Origin: Methylobacterium sp. FF17
GTDB taxonomy: Bacteria; Pseudomonadota; Alphaproteobacteria; Rhizobiales; Beijerinckiaceae
Reading direction: 5' to 3'
Length of the DNA: 64,000 bases
NCBI RefSeq assembly: GCF_025813715.1
Contig: NZ_CP107532.1
Coordinates: 2,418,001-2,482,000 of the forward strand
The notes beneath the pieces are model-generated. The model was not told the origin of the DNA. It saw only the letters and a program-made list of their open reading frames with translations, and searched no databases. Below are positions 46,053-56,384 of the stretch, in pieces (the first letter of the stretch is position 1; every line of letters begins with the position of its first letter). Made by a program: the position numbers and the translations under genes.

Positions 46053-46463
46053 TAGAGCGCCTCGTGTTAGGCCGGGGTGGCGGTGAGTAACGTTTGAGGG
46101 TTCGCGTTGTTCGAGACGGCGGCCACGTACCAATCGCAAGCCGCTGCGGGCTGCACGATGCGCCGCCGAGTGCTCAAAACAGCATGAGGGTGGCCGATGC
46201 TCCGGCGAGGACTATCGCCTCATCGTCTGAGGCCGAAGGATCCCGAACCCAAATCAGTATATTTATAATTTCACCGTTTCCTGAGAATGCCCGGATGGCC
46301 AACGCGCGGGGAACAATCCTTTGCACGCCGCTGGGCGACCAGCACGTTCCTGCCCTCACAGGAAGCTGTAGATTGACTTGCGCTCATGGCCGATGATTTT
46401 GACGAAACGAAAATGCCATAAGAACGACGTATGACGGCTTCGCGCCGTTTCCGGAGGTGGCCC
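46053..46463. other. Divergent intergenic region
   Basis: The region lies between the coiled-coil gene and a small membrane-protein gene. I see no supported gene; an AT-rich patch near 46250-46280 may belong to a promoter. Confidence 0.4.
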
Positions 46464-46778
46464 ATGATCAATGGATATTCGTTCGACCCATCTTCGGCGC
46501 TGATCGCCTTCTTCGCGTTGCCGACTTGGGTGCAGATTGCGCTTCCAGCCATGGCTGGCGTCATCGTGCTGATGAACAGCGTTGTCGGGACGGCCCTGTA
46601 CTCTCGGCGCAAAGCGCTGTCGAAGGCCAAGGATTTGGCGATCGAACTGGCTGACGTGAAGGCGAAGCTCAGTTCGGAAACGCGTTGGCGCCTGGCGGAT
46701 GAGAGGTGCAGAGCAGAAGTGTCTCAAGCCACCACGGAAACCCCCGGTGGCCACACCGTGGCAGTGCCTGCGATCTAG
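46464..46778 (+). CDS. Small membrane protein with cytoplasmic coiled coil
   Basis: The 104-residue protein has two short hydrophobic stretches (SALIAFFALPTWVQIALPAM and AGVIVLMNSVVGTALY). A basic helical region (RRKALSKAKDLAIELADVKA) and a polar tail follow. I do not recognise the family. The ATG at 46464 has a strong GGAGGTGG ribosome site, which supports reality despite the small size. It lies divergent from the coiled-coil protein gene. Confidence 0.7.
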   Translation: MINGYSFDPSSALIAFFALPTWVQIALPAMAGVIVLMNSVVGTALYSRRKALSKAKDLAIELADVKAKLSSETRWRLADERCRAEVSQATTETPGGHTVAVPAI

Positions 46779-47208
46779 AATTGCGAGCGGTGGCGCATAG
46801 AGCCCTTAAAGCGCGAGCACCGCGATTGGCGCATCCCAGCACCGGGTATCCTCCTCGCTCGTCCGTATCCCCGGCGGAGTCCGATCCCGTACTCGGGCAT
46901 CCGCCCGACCTGAACGCGGCAGAGGCCAAGGCCTGCATCATGAGTGCTATGGTCGGTGGAGAGCCGGCAAGATGGCAGGGTACGGGAAGATGGGCGTCGC
47001 TGTCGGGTGCGCTGTCGGCCACGACGAGGCCAGTAAGAAGAGCAGGGTGGTCGCCAGCAGCCTCGGGCGCAGTCGCCGAGGTGGGGATCATCTCGTCCTG
47101 CCGTGAAGTTGCCGTGTCGCTGCACCACCGACGTTCCCGGCTGGGCGTCCTTCGAGGCGAGGTCGGTCTTCGGTGGTGCGCATGGTGGCACCGAAACGGG
47201 AGACCGAA
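46779..47208. other. Intergenic region without supported gene
   Basis: 430 nt with only shadow-type open frames on both strands; no family resemblance and no structured element noticed. Confidence 0.4.
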
Positions 47209-47559
47209 ATGGCCGACATTCAATCGCGCGATCCGCTCGGGAAATCCTCAGGACAGCCGGGATCAAGCAAACCGCAACTCGTCAGCGACGGGCCCGGAGC
47301 GGCAGATCAGGCCCGTGAGGCCCTTCGTACCGTCTCGGATCGGGCATCCGAGACCTGGGACGACGTTTCCAGGCGCGGCGCCGACTACTACCGCCAAGGC
47401 AGCCGCGCCATCGGCGACGCCGACAGCACCACGGTCGCCAGCCTGTTCATCGCCGGGGCGATCGGATTCGGCATCGGGTGGCTGGTCTTCGGGCAGCAGT
47501 CCTATTCCGGCGACTACGTCGCGCGGCGCATGAGCGATAGCAGCGAGCGCGGATACTGA
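47209..47559 (+). CDS. Tail-anchored small protein, DUF883-like
   Basis: The 116-residue protein has an amphipathic helical region (AADQAREALRTVSDRASETW, DDVSRRGADYYRQGSR) and a single C-terminal membrane segment (VASLFIAGAIGFGIGWLVFG). The layout resembles ElaB/YqjD-type (DUF883) stress proteins that tether ribosomes or complexes to the inner membrane; the match is by architecture only. The ATG at 47209 follows GGGAGA. Confidence 0.72.
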   Translation: MADIQSRDPLGKSSGQPGSSKPQLVSDGPGAADQAREALRTVSDRASETWDDVSRRGADYYRQGSRAIGDADSTTVASLFIAGAIGFGIGWLVFGQQSYSGDYVARRMSDSSERGY

Positions 47560-47616
47560 CGGAAAGCATGCACGAGGGTGTGCCGTGATCGTACCCCTCG
47601 TGCCCCCTATGGGACC

Positions 47617-47913
47617 TCAGGCGGCCCGGACGGTGTCCGTCTCCCGGCTCGACCCTGCATCCGAATCAGAGACTCGCTTGGCCTCGGCGGCCAGCCCACG
47701 AAGAGCCGCCACCATGGCATCCGTCTGTTCATCGAGGTCTGCGGAGTCCTGCCACTCCGATCCACGCTGACGTGCGATGTAGAACGCAGCCAGGAGTGTG
47801 CCGAGACCGGCACCGAAAGGGGTCGCGATCACAGCCGTGAGAGCACCGAGCGGCGCCACGACCGACGCTGTCGCGAGACCGCCGCCAAGCGCTGCAAACA
47901 TCAAGGGGATCAT
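47617..47913 (-). CDS. Small glycine-rich membrane protein
   Basis: The 98-residue protein has two Gly/Ala-rich hydrophobic segments (MFAALGGGLATASVVAPLGA and ALTAVIATPFGAGLGTLLAA) and an acidic helical C-terminal half (DSADLDEQTDAMVAALRGLA). The family is not recognised. The ATG at 47913 has GGAG at about -12. It converges with the DUF883-like gene. Confidence 0.65.
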   Translation of the reverse strand: MIPLMFAALGGGLATASVVAPLGALTAVIATPFGAGLGTLLAAFYIARQRGSEWQDSADLDEQTDAMVAALRGLAAEAKRVSDSDAGSSRETDTVRAA

Positions 47914-48223
47914 TGAGGTAGCTCCGGTGAGCCGTGAGTATGCCCGATTGGTCGGCCGCGTTGTTGTCCAAATCAGGATATGGATTGTGCTTCGTTAAGG
48001 CTACGCATCGCGACGTTTAACGCCCCCGCCGGCGGTACGCCAACAAGGCAATCACACTCCCCGGCGCCGCGAGGACGAGCACCTTCAAGGAACGCGGTGC
48101 GGCAATAGGCGAAGACCTGCCCGATCGACGAGGTCCACATCGATGCGGCCCAGGTCAGTACGGAACCGGGCAAGCTCCACCTCTTTCATTTCACCGATCG
48201 GGCGAGCAGGCCGGAGCCGAACA
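47914..48223. other. Intergenic region without supported gene
   Basis: 310 nt upstream of the small membrane-protein gene and downstream of a chemoreceptor gene on the same strand. I see nothing coding and no convincing terminator. Confidence 0.4.
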
Positions 48224-50320
48224 TCAGGCAGCGCGCACGGTATCGAGGAAGCGGGTCACCTCGCGGGTGAGATGCGCCGATTGCTGTGAGAGGTCGGAGG
48301 CGGCACCCAGGACCTGCGAGGCGGCTGTGCCCGTTTCCTCGGCAGCTCCGGCGACACAGGCGATACTGACCGTCACCTCGCCCGTCCCCATGGCCGCCTG
48401 GGAGACGTTGCGGACGATCTCCTGTGTGGCCGCACCCTGCTCTTCGACAGCGGCTGCGATCGAGGCCGCGACGTTATCGATCTCGCGGATGCGAGCTGCG
48501 GTCACGCCGATCGCGGAGACCGCCTGGTCGGTGGAGGCCTGGATGCGCTGGATGTGCAAGGTGATCTCCTGCGTCGCCCGCGCGGTCTGACCGGCGAGTT
48601 CCTTGACCTCGGTGGCGACCACCGCGAAGCCACGTCCCGCCTCGCCGGCGCGCGCCGCCTCGATGGTCGCGTTGAGGGCCAGCAGGTTGGTCTGCCCGGC
48701 GATCGTCGAGATCAGGCCCACGACATCGCCGATTCGGGACACGGCCTGTGACAGTTCCTGGACCAGACGGCCGGTCTCGTCGGCCTCGCTGACGGCATCC
48801 CGGGCCAGGCCGGCGGATCCGTCGACCTGCCGGGCGATCTCCTGCACGCTGGCTCCGAGCTCCTCGGCCGCCGCCGCCACGGCGCCGACATTGGTCCCCG
48901 CTTCCTCCGCCGCCGCGGCAACGCTCGTTGATTGAACCGCAGTCTGGGTCGCTGTCGCTGTCATGGACTTGGCGGTGGCCTGCAGTTCGGAGGCGGAGGA
49001 CGACACCGTCGCGAGGATGTCGCCCACCGCGCCTTCGAAGGCATCGGCCATCGCGTGCATGGTGGCCTTGCGCTGCTCCTCGGCCGAGGCTCTGGCCTGA
49101 GCGGTCGCCGCCTCGATCTCGCGGGTTCGGATCAGGTTGTCCTTGAACACCTGGACGGCGGAAGCCATCGAGCCGAGTTCATCGCCGCGGCCGGCCAGCG
49201 GGACCGCGACCTCAGTGTTGCCGGCCGCGATGTCGCGCATGCCGGCCGCGAGCGTCGTGATCCCGCGCACGACGCGAAGCTGCACGATCAGCACGCTCGC
49301 CACGATGAGAACGAGACCGAAGGCGGCGACCGCGAGGTAGAACAGGAAGTTGCTTTGCTCCCGCTCGGCGTGACGCTGGGCTCCGGCGGCGAGCTCGCTC
49401 ATGATTTCGGCCGCGGTATCCACGATCGCCGACATGGCCGTGTAGTTGCCCTTCATCCACGTATCGACGGGGAAGTCCAACGCATCTCCGGCGGCGATCC
49501 TGCGGACGAGGTCCTGGCGCATGGCATCGAACGACCCGCCGAAATACGCTTCGCTGCCACGCTTGTAGGCCTGGGTGACGGTGGGCGACCTGCCCGGCTC
49601 TTCCGCCGTCCGGCCCACGACGGCCCAGAGCGTCCGGGCGCGCACCTCGGCATCGTGGATGACGTTGCGCTGCGCATCCGTCGCGGGCTGGCGGCTGCCG
49701 ATCACCACGTTCACGGCCGTGCCGAGCTCCCCGGTCGCATCCCGTGTCGCCCAGGCATTCGCACGGGCATTGAGCATCGGAGCTGTGGACGGATCGAGGG
49801 CCTTGATCTCGAAATCGACGATCCGGGCGGATCGTTCGACCCGTTCGATGATGCGCCCGCCGAGGTCGAACATCCGCTTCTTCAGATCGGGGTTGCGACC
49901 GCCGAGCGGTCCATCGATGCTCGCATCGATTTCGGATCGCATCTGACGGAAGGTCGCCACGAGCGGTGCGATCTCGCCCGCCAGGGCCTGCAACTCTGGC
50001 TTGGAGGATGCGGCCAGCCCTTGTGCGGCCGCGTCCAGCGCACGATCCACGGGTGCGCGAGCGGCCAAGGTATACTCGCGTGCTGAGCGATTGGCGGACG
50101 GCTCGAGGTTCAGGGCGATGAATCCGTACCCACGCTCGTTGCGCATCTGCGAGAGGCTCTGGAACAGATTCAGCGAGAGCGCCGCAGAGCGGGCGACGCC
50201 ATCGGCAGCAGACTTTTTATTCAGGCTGTTGATGAGTGCCGATGTGATGAGGCTGGCCAGGACCAATCCTATGACGGCGACCAGCGACGTCAGGGTTCGC
50301 GCAATTGTAATTTTCGGCAT
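48224..50320 (-). CDS. Transmembrane methyl-accepting chemotaxis protein
   Basis: The 698-residue receptor has TM1 ([20 protein letters not shown]) and a large helical periplasmic sensor (about 35-310) with a nitrate/nitrite-sensor-like pattern [14 protein letters not shown]2 ([20 protein letters not shown]), a HAMP domain ([20 protein letters not shown]) and a signalling domain with tip [20 protein letters not shown] follow. No C-terminal CheR-tethering pentapeptide is seen. The ligand is unknown. It is divergent from another receptor across a 790-nt gap, and the two share closely similar HAMP-to-tip segments. Confidence 0.93.
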   Translation of the reverse strand: MPKITIARTLTSLVAVIGLVLASLITSALINSLNKKSAADGVARSAALSLNLFQSLSQMRNERGYGFIALNLEPSANRSAREYTLAARAPVDRALDAAAQGLAASSKPELQALAGEIAPLVATFRQMRSEIDASIDGPLGGRNPDLKKRMFDLGGRIIERVERSARIVDFEIKALDPSTAPMLNARANAWATRDATGELGTAVNVVIGSRQPATDAQRNVIHDAEVRARTLWAVVGRTAEEPGRSPTVTQAYKRGSEAYFGGSFDAMRQDLVRRIAAGDALDFPVDTWMKGNYTAMSAIVDTAAEIMSELAAGAQRHAEREQSNFLFYLAVAAFGLVLIVASVLIVQLRVVRGITTLAAGMRDIAAGNTEVAVPLAGRGDELGSMASAVQVFKDNLIRTREIEAATAQARASAEEQRKATMHAMADAFEGAVGDILATVSSSASELQATAKSMTATATQTAVQSTSVAAAAEEAGTNVGAVAAAAEELGASVQEIARQVDGSAGLARDAVSEADETGRLVQELSQAVSRIGDVVGLISTIAGQTNLLALNATIEAARAGEAGRGFAVVATEVKELAGQTARATQEITLHIQRIQASTDQAVSAIGVTAARIREIDNVAASIAAAVEEQGAATQEIVRNVSQAAMGTGEVTVSIACVAGAAEETGTAASQVLGAASDLSQQSAHLTREVTRFLDTVRAA

Positions 50321-51112
50321 GGATCATCGCCTTGCGAATATCGGCCCCACGCCGGATGGCCATATATTGGCCAGCGTTACTGGAGCTAAATCAGATTAAA
50401 CCGCCTCCATTTAAAATAGAGTTTAAAAATATCGTATGTTATCTGCAATCCCTGGTTGTAATGCTTGGGTCTGATTTGCGTGCAAAATTACCTTGGCTGC
50501 CGGGGACCCATCGTCGTGGATGAAGGCCGCATTCAAGCCAAGCCCGTCGATGTCCTCGAATGCCGGGTCGATGAGGGCGGGAAGGCCAACTGCACGATAT
50601 TGGATCTCTGGCGTGGCCACCCGCAGATCGGCGGCATACGGCTGGATTACTGCAGAGGCATGACGAGAGGGGCGCTGGCGTCATCGGTATCGCGAGGGGC
50701 CCCATTTTCGCCGGGCATGCTCAACGCCAAGCGTTGCTCCGGCGGGGCCAACAGGATCGCGGTGCGCGATGCCGTCACCTTACGGTGTTCGCTGACTTGG
50801 TTCGTTCCAGGATCGTAGGCGCATGGTCGTCCACGGGCAACGTTGTTGCCAATAAGTATTATTCGAAAATTGTAATGATAAAATCCTTTCTCATATCATT
50901 ATGGAAGACAAGCCGCATCTTGATTCAATAAATCGATCTATGGATACTCAGATAATGCATATCATTCGAGGGCCTCCGAGCCGTGCATACGGCTCGCCAG
51001 AGCTATTGCCTGGCTAATTAATTTAAACGCGATCGATTTTTCCTCCCATAAAGGGATTGTTCATCTTTTCACACCTTTTCTATCACAAGCTGTAAATCGC
51101 GGGTGATAGTAA
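50321..51112. other. AT-rich divergent region between two chemoreceptor genes
   Basis: A 792-nt gap, strongly AT-rich at its two ends. It contains a perfect 8-bp hairpin CGAGCCGT-GCAT-ACGGCTCG (50977-50996). A minus-strand open frame at 50423-50620 (ALIDPAFEDIDGLGLNAAFI) looks codon-biased but has no credible start and may be a gene remnant. Confidence 0.5.
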
Positions 51113-53113
51113 GTGTTCAATTCTGAAGGTAAACCGGGAATCAGATCAGGTCGGGTGCGTCGGCGTCTCGGGGTTTCAGGTCGAGCGACCTTGGCGATCC
51201 TGGGTATCGTCAGTGCAACCTTTGTTGCTTGCTCAATATATATCTATGTTTCGCAATCGGCGGCTTTACGAACAGGTATCAACGCCAGGATGTCGAGCTT
51301 GAGCACGACTGCCTCGCGGGGCGTCGGCAATTGGCTGCGGGGTAAACTCGATCTGACCCAGGGGATGGCGCAAGTGATCGCCATCGGGGGGGCGGGACCG
51401 GAGGCAGACGGAGTCCTTGGCGCGCCGATCGCGCGAGAGACCTTCCTGCTCAGTTCCTTCGGACGGGCCGACGGTTTCTACACGAAGATGCCGAAAGGGC
51501 CGATCGCCGCCGGCTACGATCCGCGCCAGCGCCCCTGGTACAAGGGTGTCGTGAGCGCCAACGGCCCGATCCTGACGGAACCTTATGTGGCCGCGACGAC
51601 GCGGACGCTGACCATCACGGCATCGGCACCGGTCCTGGACGATAAGGGCACTTTCCTCGGGGTCGTTGGAAGCGACTTCGATCTCGGCGCCCTGACCCGC
51701 ATGATCAACGAGGTCGATATCGGTGCGAACGGCTACGCCTATCTTGTGTCCAACACCGGCAAGCTCCTGATCCATCCGCGCGCTGAGCTGATCGGCAAAT
51801 CCCTTTCCGACCTGATATCGGGTCCTGTCCCCAAGCTCGGATCGGGGCCTGCGGAAACGATGGAAGGTGATCGCGCGACTTTGACCGTCTTCGTTCCCGT
51901 GCCGAATCTGCCCGCGACACTGAACTGGTACATCGCCCTGTCCGTGGACAGCGCCGAAGTCTTTGCCCCGGTGCAACGCCTCGGTCAGATCATGGCCGTC
52001 GCGACTCTGATCGTGCTGGTGCTGCTGGCGGTCGTCGTCAGTCGCCTGATGGCGGTCACCGTTTCGAGGCCGATGAACCGCTTGGTGGGCGTTCTCCAAC
52101 GCATGGCTCAGGGCGAGATCGACGCCGACATCGCGGAGGCACGTCGTTCAGACGAAATCGGCGATGTCGGCAAGGCGGTCCAGAGCATCAAGGCGATGGT
52201 GGCCCAGAAGGCCCTCGCGCAGGCCGAGATCGCGCGGCTCGCCGAGGAGGCGGCGGCGATGGAGCGTCGGCGCACGATGCTGGAACTCGCGGATGATTTC
52301 GAGAAGGCTGTGGGCGGTATCGTCGGCATGGTGTCCTCGTCCGCCACGGAATTGCAGGCCACCGCCCAGACGATGACGGCGACCGCGGAGCAGACGGCAG
52401 CCCAGTCTTCCAGCGTCGCGGCCGCGGCCGAGGAGGCCGCCATCAATGTGAGCACCGTTTCGGCCGCAACCGAGGAACTCGGTGCGAGCGTGCACGAGAT
52501 CGCCCGCCAGGTGTCCGGTTCTTCCAGCCTCGCGAACGCGGCAGTCAACGAAGCGGATCACACCGGACGACTGGTTGCGGAACTCTCCCAGGCGGTCACC
52601 CGGATCGGTGAGGCCGTCGGCCTGATCTCGAACATCGCCTCGAAGACGAATCTGCTGGCCCTGAACGCGACGATCGAGGCCGCGCGGGCGGGCGATGCGG
52701 GCCGCGGCTTCGCCGTGGTAGCCGTCGAAGTCAAGGATCTCGCCAACCAGACTGCGCGCGCGACCGAGGAGATCACCGGGTACATCACCCGCATCGAGGG
52801 CTCGACGGGTCAGGCGGTCGCGGCGATCAACGGGATCGTCGTGCGCATCCGCGAGATCAACGGGGTGGCCGCCTCGATCGCAGCGGCGGTTGAGGAGCAG
52901 GGGGCGGCAACCCAGGAGATCGTACGCAACGTGGCGGAGGCGGCCAGCGGAACCAGCGAGGTGACGAGGAACATCACCGGCGTTGCCGGCGCGGCCGAGC
53001 GCAGCGGAACGGCCGCCGTCCAACTCCTCGACTCCGCCTCCACGTTGTCACGTCAGTCGACCCATCTCGGCCACGAAGTCGCGCGCTTCCTGCACAGGGT
53101 CCGCGCCGCCTAG
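51113..53113 (+). CDS. dCache-type chemoreceptor, probable amino-acid sensor
   Basis: The 666-residue receptor has TM1 ([20 protein letters not shown]) and a dCache_1 periplasmic domain (about 55-285). TM2 ([20 protein letters not shown]), HAMP and the signalling tip [20 protein letters not shown] follow. The sensor contains [14 protein letters not shown] and VVGSDFDLG, which fit the Y/R/W/Y...D pattern known for amino-acid-binding dCache domains, so amino acids are the predicted ligands. The start is GTG at 51113; no in-frame ATG precedes TM1 and the ribosome site is weak. Confidence 0.92.
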   Translation: MFNSEGKPGIRSGRVRRRLGVSGRATLAILGIVSATFVACSIYIYVSQSAALRTGINARMSSLSTTASRGVGNWLRGKLDLTQGMAQVIAIGGAGPEADGVLGAPIARETFLLSSFGRADGFYTKMPKGPIAAGYDPRQRPWYKGVVSANGPILTEPYVAATTRTLTITASAPVLDDKGTFLGVVGSDFDLGALTRMINEVDIGANGYAYLVSNTGKLLIHPRAELIGKSLSDLISGPVPKLGSGPAETMEGDRATLTVFVPVPNLPATLNWYIALSVDSAEVFAPVQRLGQIMAVATLIVLVLLAVVVSRLMAVTVSRPMNRLVGVLQRMAQGEIDADIAEARRSDEIGDVGKAVQSIKAMVAQKALAQAEIARLAEEAAAMERRRTMLELADDFEKAVGGIVGMVSSSATELQATAQTMTATAEQTAAQSSSVAAAAEEAAINVSTVSAATEELGASVHEIARQVSGSSSLANAAVNEADHTGRLVAELSQAVTRIGEAVGLISNIASKTNLLALNATIEAARAGDAGRGFAVVAVEVKDLANQTARATEEITGYITRIEGSTGQAVAAINGIVVRIREINGVAASIAAAVEEQGAATQEIVRNVAEAASGTSEVTRNITGVAGAAERSGTAAVQLLDSASTLSRQSTHLGHEVARFLHRVRAA

Positions 53114-53313
53114 GGTGACCTCGTCGCCGAACGGTTCGACCGGATCACACCCCGTCTCACTGATCTCGACCTACGGTCGGGAACAGTGGTGGGCAGCGGA
53201 GGATCTCGAGCAAGCTTTCAGTGTGACGCGGGATTCGGTGCCGCATTGTCGCTTTCCGAATGCCGGGCGACGGCAGCGGCGATGCCGCATGGCTGCTCGC
53301 TGAGCGACCCACT

Positions 53314-53973
53314 TCAGTAGAACTCATCGCGCAAGCCATACGCGTCGCCGGGGCCGTAGATATCGGGCGCATCGTAGCGATCCGAGGGGCGATGGGCCCG
53401 GCGCACCGGGGACGGTGCGCCCCAATGGGTAGGGGTCTCCCGTCCCATCTGCATGCCGGCCGACATCAACCCCGAGGCACCGGGATTCCCGCGACTTCGG
53501 GACCGCGTGCCGTCTCCGCGACCACTCGCCAGGAGGGAGCCGCTGCCCGCGATCACCACCCGGGTGTTGGCCATGCCCTGGGCCGTCACGAGACTGTACA
53601 GAGCCGCGGCATGTTGCGGGGAAAGCCGCACGCAGCCATGCGAGGCGGGGCTGCCCAGCCGCCGGGTGTGGTTCGTGCCGTGAATGGCGTGCCCTCGCCC
53701 CGTGAAGAAGATCGCGTTCGGCATCGGCGCATCGTCGAACTCGCGTGAGACATGCCTGCGCGCCATCCGAAATGGGCGGTAGGCGCCGGTCGGCGTCTCG
53801 AAGCGGGCGAGACCGGTGGAGACCGGCCAGGCGTGGCGCGCCTGTCCGTCGACGGTCACCGTCATGCGCTGCGCATCCGTGTCGACGGTGACTAGGAGGT
53901 CCGCCGAAGCTGGCAGAGGCAGTCCGAAGGTGAGGAACGCCGCCGTCAGGATGGCTGTCGCGGGAAGGCGCAT
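53314..53973 (-). CDS. L,D-transpeptidase (YkuD family)
   Basis: The 219-residue protein has a signal peptide (TAILTAAFLTFGLPLPASA) and a YkuD catalytic domain with HAIHGTNHTRRLGSPASHGC, the active Cys within SHGCVRL. A Gly/Arg-rich, disordered C-terminal tail of about 65 residues follows. Such enzymes make 3-3 crosslinks in peptidoglycan or attach proteins to it in the periplasm. The ATG at 53973 directly precedes the signal peptide; the frame upstream is not supported. Confidence 0.93.
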   Translation of the reverse strand: MRLPATAILTAAFLTFGLPLPASADLLVTVDTDAQRMTVTVDGQARHAWPVSTGLARFETPTGAYRPFRMARRHVSREFDDAPMPNAIFFTGRGHAIHGTNHTRRLGSPASHGCVRLSPQHAAALYSLVTAQGMANTRVVIAGSGSLLASGRGDGTRSRSRGNPGASGLMSAGMQMGRETPTHWGAPSPVRRAHRPSDRYDAPDIYGPGDAYGLRDEFY

Positions 53974-54137
53974 CGGAGCCTCGCATGGGGACTGGGGTGT
54001 ATACGAAGTGTGGAGCACGTCGGTAGCGTTACGCTGATCCCTCTCCGAGGTTCCTCTGCGCCGCCCTGCGGTTGCTGGCGGGACGTGTCCCGGATCGCCG
54101 CCGGACCGCGCGGCTTGGAGACCGACAAGGGAGCCCT

Positions 54138-54326
54138 ATGTTGTGGGACATGACCGAACCCGACGACAACCTCGATCACTACACCCTTGGCCTCTCCGCG
54201 CCCGGCAAAGGCCTGAAGCGCGAGGCCTGTCCCTATGCGGAGGGCACCGAAGCGCATGCGCAATGGATCGCGGGATACGATGCCGCCGTGACTGCGGGTG
54301 AGAGCAAGTCGGACAAGACTCGCTGA
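54138..54326 (+). CDS. Ribosome modulation factor-like (Rmf/CrpP) protein
   Basis: The 62-residue protein contains the short Rmf/CrpP pattern: a helix ending YTLGLSAPGKGLKREACPY, then AHAQWIAGYDAAV, that is G-x-x-A-x-x-x-G-x-x-R-x-x-CPY...W-x-x-GY. In Gammaproteobacteria RMF dimerises 70S ribosomes in stationary phase; the role in Alphaproteobacteria is not settled. The ATG at 54138 follows GGGAG at 7 nt. The acidic first residues (MTEPDDNLD) differ from enterobacterial RMF, which is basic. Confidence 0.78.
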   Translation: MLWDMTEPDDNLDHYTLGLSAPGKGLKREACPYAEGTEAHAQWIAGYDAAVTAGESKSDKTR

Positions 54327-54464
54327 GAACGCGCCGACCGGCGGGACTTCAGCGCGTGGTCCCTGGGCGACGATGGGAAGCCGGCGGCAACCGGGCGCAG
54401 TGCCGGTTTGCGCATCGTACGGAAGTGGACAGCAACATCGCTGAGGTTCCGGCGTTGGCGACCT

Positions 54465-54701
54465 ATGCCCCGCTATTTCCTCAATATTCGCGATGGTTCC
54501 GAATTTATCCAGGATCATGAGGGCAGTGTTCTGCCGGATATCGAAGCGGCGTGCCGCGAAGCGATCGCGGCTGCGCGTGACATCCTCGCCGCAAAGCTTC
54601 GTGCCGGCGAAGTCGTGAATGGTCAGATTTTCGAGATCACCGACGAAACGGGACTCGTGAGGGTGCGTCTTCCGATGCGGGATGCCATTCGGACGACTTG
54701 A
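54465..54701 (+). CDS. DUF6894-like small protein
   Basis: The 78-residue protein begins MPRYFLNIRDGSEFIQDHEG, followed by DIEAACREAIAAARDILAAK and a C-terminal FEITDETG. This pattern is common to a small family abundant in Methylobacterium and other Hyphomicrobiales, of unknown function. It is 138 nt downstream of the Rmf-like gene, same strand. Confidence 0.82.
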   Translation: MPRYFLNIRDGSEFIQDHEGSVLPDIEAACREAIAAARDILAAKLRAGEVVNGQIFEITDETGLVRVRLPMRDAIRTT

Positions 54702-55219
54702 CCGATACGGAAGTCTGACTTGAACCGGACCTTGGTTGGGCTCGACACAGTGAGATGGTCCTCCGTCGCGCCCTTCCGCAGAACTTCGCGGGCCTCCACC
54801 AGCGGCTAGAAACCATGAGGCCCGTCACGAGATCGAGCACGCGCGGATTGCAACGCGAAATCTGATGCTGCGTCATCATTGATCCCCCGTGAGGCTCTTG
54901 CCTGCTCAGATTGCGCTGCGGTCTTGCACCGAGGGGCCGGGGCGTCATCCTGCGTACCTGCACAATCTGGATCGCGTTCACGACACGACGAATCGGTCTG
55001 GTGGATTGCTGTCCGGTGCGTTCGGGACATCGAGGACAGTTGCGTCGGCCGAGCGCATTCCACAACGCGACGATACCATTGCGTTGGTTCTATTGGTGGA
55101 CCTCTTGCAAGCGCCCTTACCATCTCTTAAGACCATAGCATGAAGATGGTGGCGGAACCGCCCTTGCCTTCCTAAATTACCAGTTCAGACGTCCAGCATT
55201 ATCAGATAGCGAGCTTCCG
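54702..55219. other. Intergenic region without confident gene
   Basis: 518 nt. A minus-strand frame at 54637-54879 begins MMTQHQISRCNPRVLDLVTG after a GGGGGATCA that could serve as ribosome site, but its second half overlaps the DUF6894-like gene and degenerates into Arg/Ser-rich sequence. I leave it unannotated. Confidence 0.4.
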
Positions 55220-55756
55220 TTGCGTAAACAGGGACGACAGTCGTTCACCGTCGAAGTGAAGACTGGCCCAATGGGGAGTCGTACGTCGATTCCCGCCAAG
55301 CCATCGCGCGTGCCACGCAAGGGGATGCGGGCAGTTGACCCCGCCAGCCCGATCGCGGCGGTCTTCGCCCAGGAGGTGTTCCGACCTCTGGAGAGCGGGA
55401 AAGCCGAGACATCCCGGCGTATCCTGCCCAGCCTCATCGCGTGGGAACCGGCGGCACCGGAGGCCGAGCCGGAACTGGTCCGGGAGCCGCCGCTGCCGCG
55501 CGTCCGCCGCGTCCTGCCCGCTCCGGTCGCCGAGGAGGCTCCACGCCGGAGAGGCCGCCCCCGGAAGGTGGCGACGCCTGTGGCGACGGATCCCGACATT
55601 GCGCGCGCGGCTCCGACCGAACCCACGAACCATTCGCCATCGGCACCGGTGGCGGCTGTCGCAGAGATGCCGGTACGGCGCAGTCCCCGGATCGAGGCCG
55701 CGGGCCTGTCCCGCGCGGACCGTTGGAAGCGGCGCCTGCCACGCGCCTGCTGGTAA
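55220..55756 (+). CDS. Basic, disordered protein with AT-hook
   Basis: The 178-residue protein starts with TTG at 55220 (MRKQGRQSFTVEVKTGP) and is rich in Pro, Arg and Ala. It contains a textbook AT-hook, RRRGRPRKV (about residues 108-116), which binds the minor groove of AT-rich DNA. Its N-terminal SFTVEVK segment recurs, as far as I recall, in conserved Methylobacterium hypotheticals. No enzymatic domain is visible. The TTG lacks a strong ribosome site, so the exact start is uncertain. In a genome this GC-rich, a DNA-architectural role at AT-rich promoter islands is a reasonable guess. Confidence 0.62.
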   Translation: MRKQGRQSFTVEVKTGPMGSRTSIPAKPSRVPRKGMRAVDPASPIAAVFAQEVFRPLESGKAETSRRILPSLIAWEPAAPEAEPELVREPPLPRVRRVLPAPVAEEAPRRRGRPRKVATPVATDPDIARAAPTEPTNHSPSAPVAAVAEMPVRRSPRIEAAGLSRADRWKRRLPRACW

Positions 55757-56384
55757 GAGGATCAAGGCTCGACGATTCCGGCCCGTGGTCGGAGTCGTGA
55801 GACCCGCGGGACGGCCGTCGCCTTCCCACCGGGTGAGAAGATGTCGATGAGTCGGGTGCATCGAAGTCCGGCGTAGATCGCAACTAGCCGAGGCTTTCTC
55901 GAAGTTCCGATCGGGGCGGACCGCCTGTTGTTCCGATGGCCGGACAGCATCGATCCTTTGGCGGGTCGTGACCTGATCCTCGCCCTTGATCCGCCTTCGC
56001 GGAATAAACGCCGACCTGGGACATCCCCGATGCCGACTCCGGCATCCGCGCACAGCGGCGGAGGTGTGCTTGGCGACTCAATCTTCATCGCGGCCGCGCG
56101 TTTTACCGGCCGTTCAGGGATGGCCCGGTCAGCCGCCCGCCACTGGCCTAGCTGCCGTTGCTCTCTCATCCGAGCCGATACCGCGAGCGACGGGTCCGAC
56201 CGGCTGGCGTCGATATCCGCCGCCTGAACGTGGCCTCGCCCATCCGGCCGTCTTTCGACCATCCAACATGTTCTTCGCGAGGGCCGATCCGCCGGGGCGA
56301 CGCTGTTCCGCCGCGACCCTTGTTGACCGCGCGGGAAAGCGCGTACTAAGAGATATAGCATCAGCTATAACTCGGGTTAGAGCG
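55757..56384. other. Intergenic region upstream of the outer-membrane protein gene
   Basis: 628 nt with no supported gene. Long open frames on both strands are Arg/Pro-rich and look like GC-driven shadows. The AT-rich tract at about 56345-56375 is a likely promoter for the next gene. Confidence 0.4.

Noticed and set aside
54637..54879. Minus-strand frame beginning MMTQHQISRCN
   Set aside because: It has a possible ribosome site, but it overlaps the DUF6894-like gene and its second half is Arg/Ser-rich and unlike a folded protein.
55762..56361. 199-residue minus-strand frame
   Set aside because: It is Arg/Pro/Ser-rich, with no ribosome site and no domain, in a region best read as intergenic.
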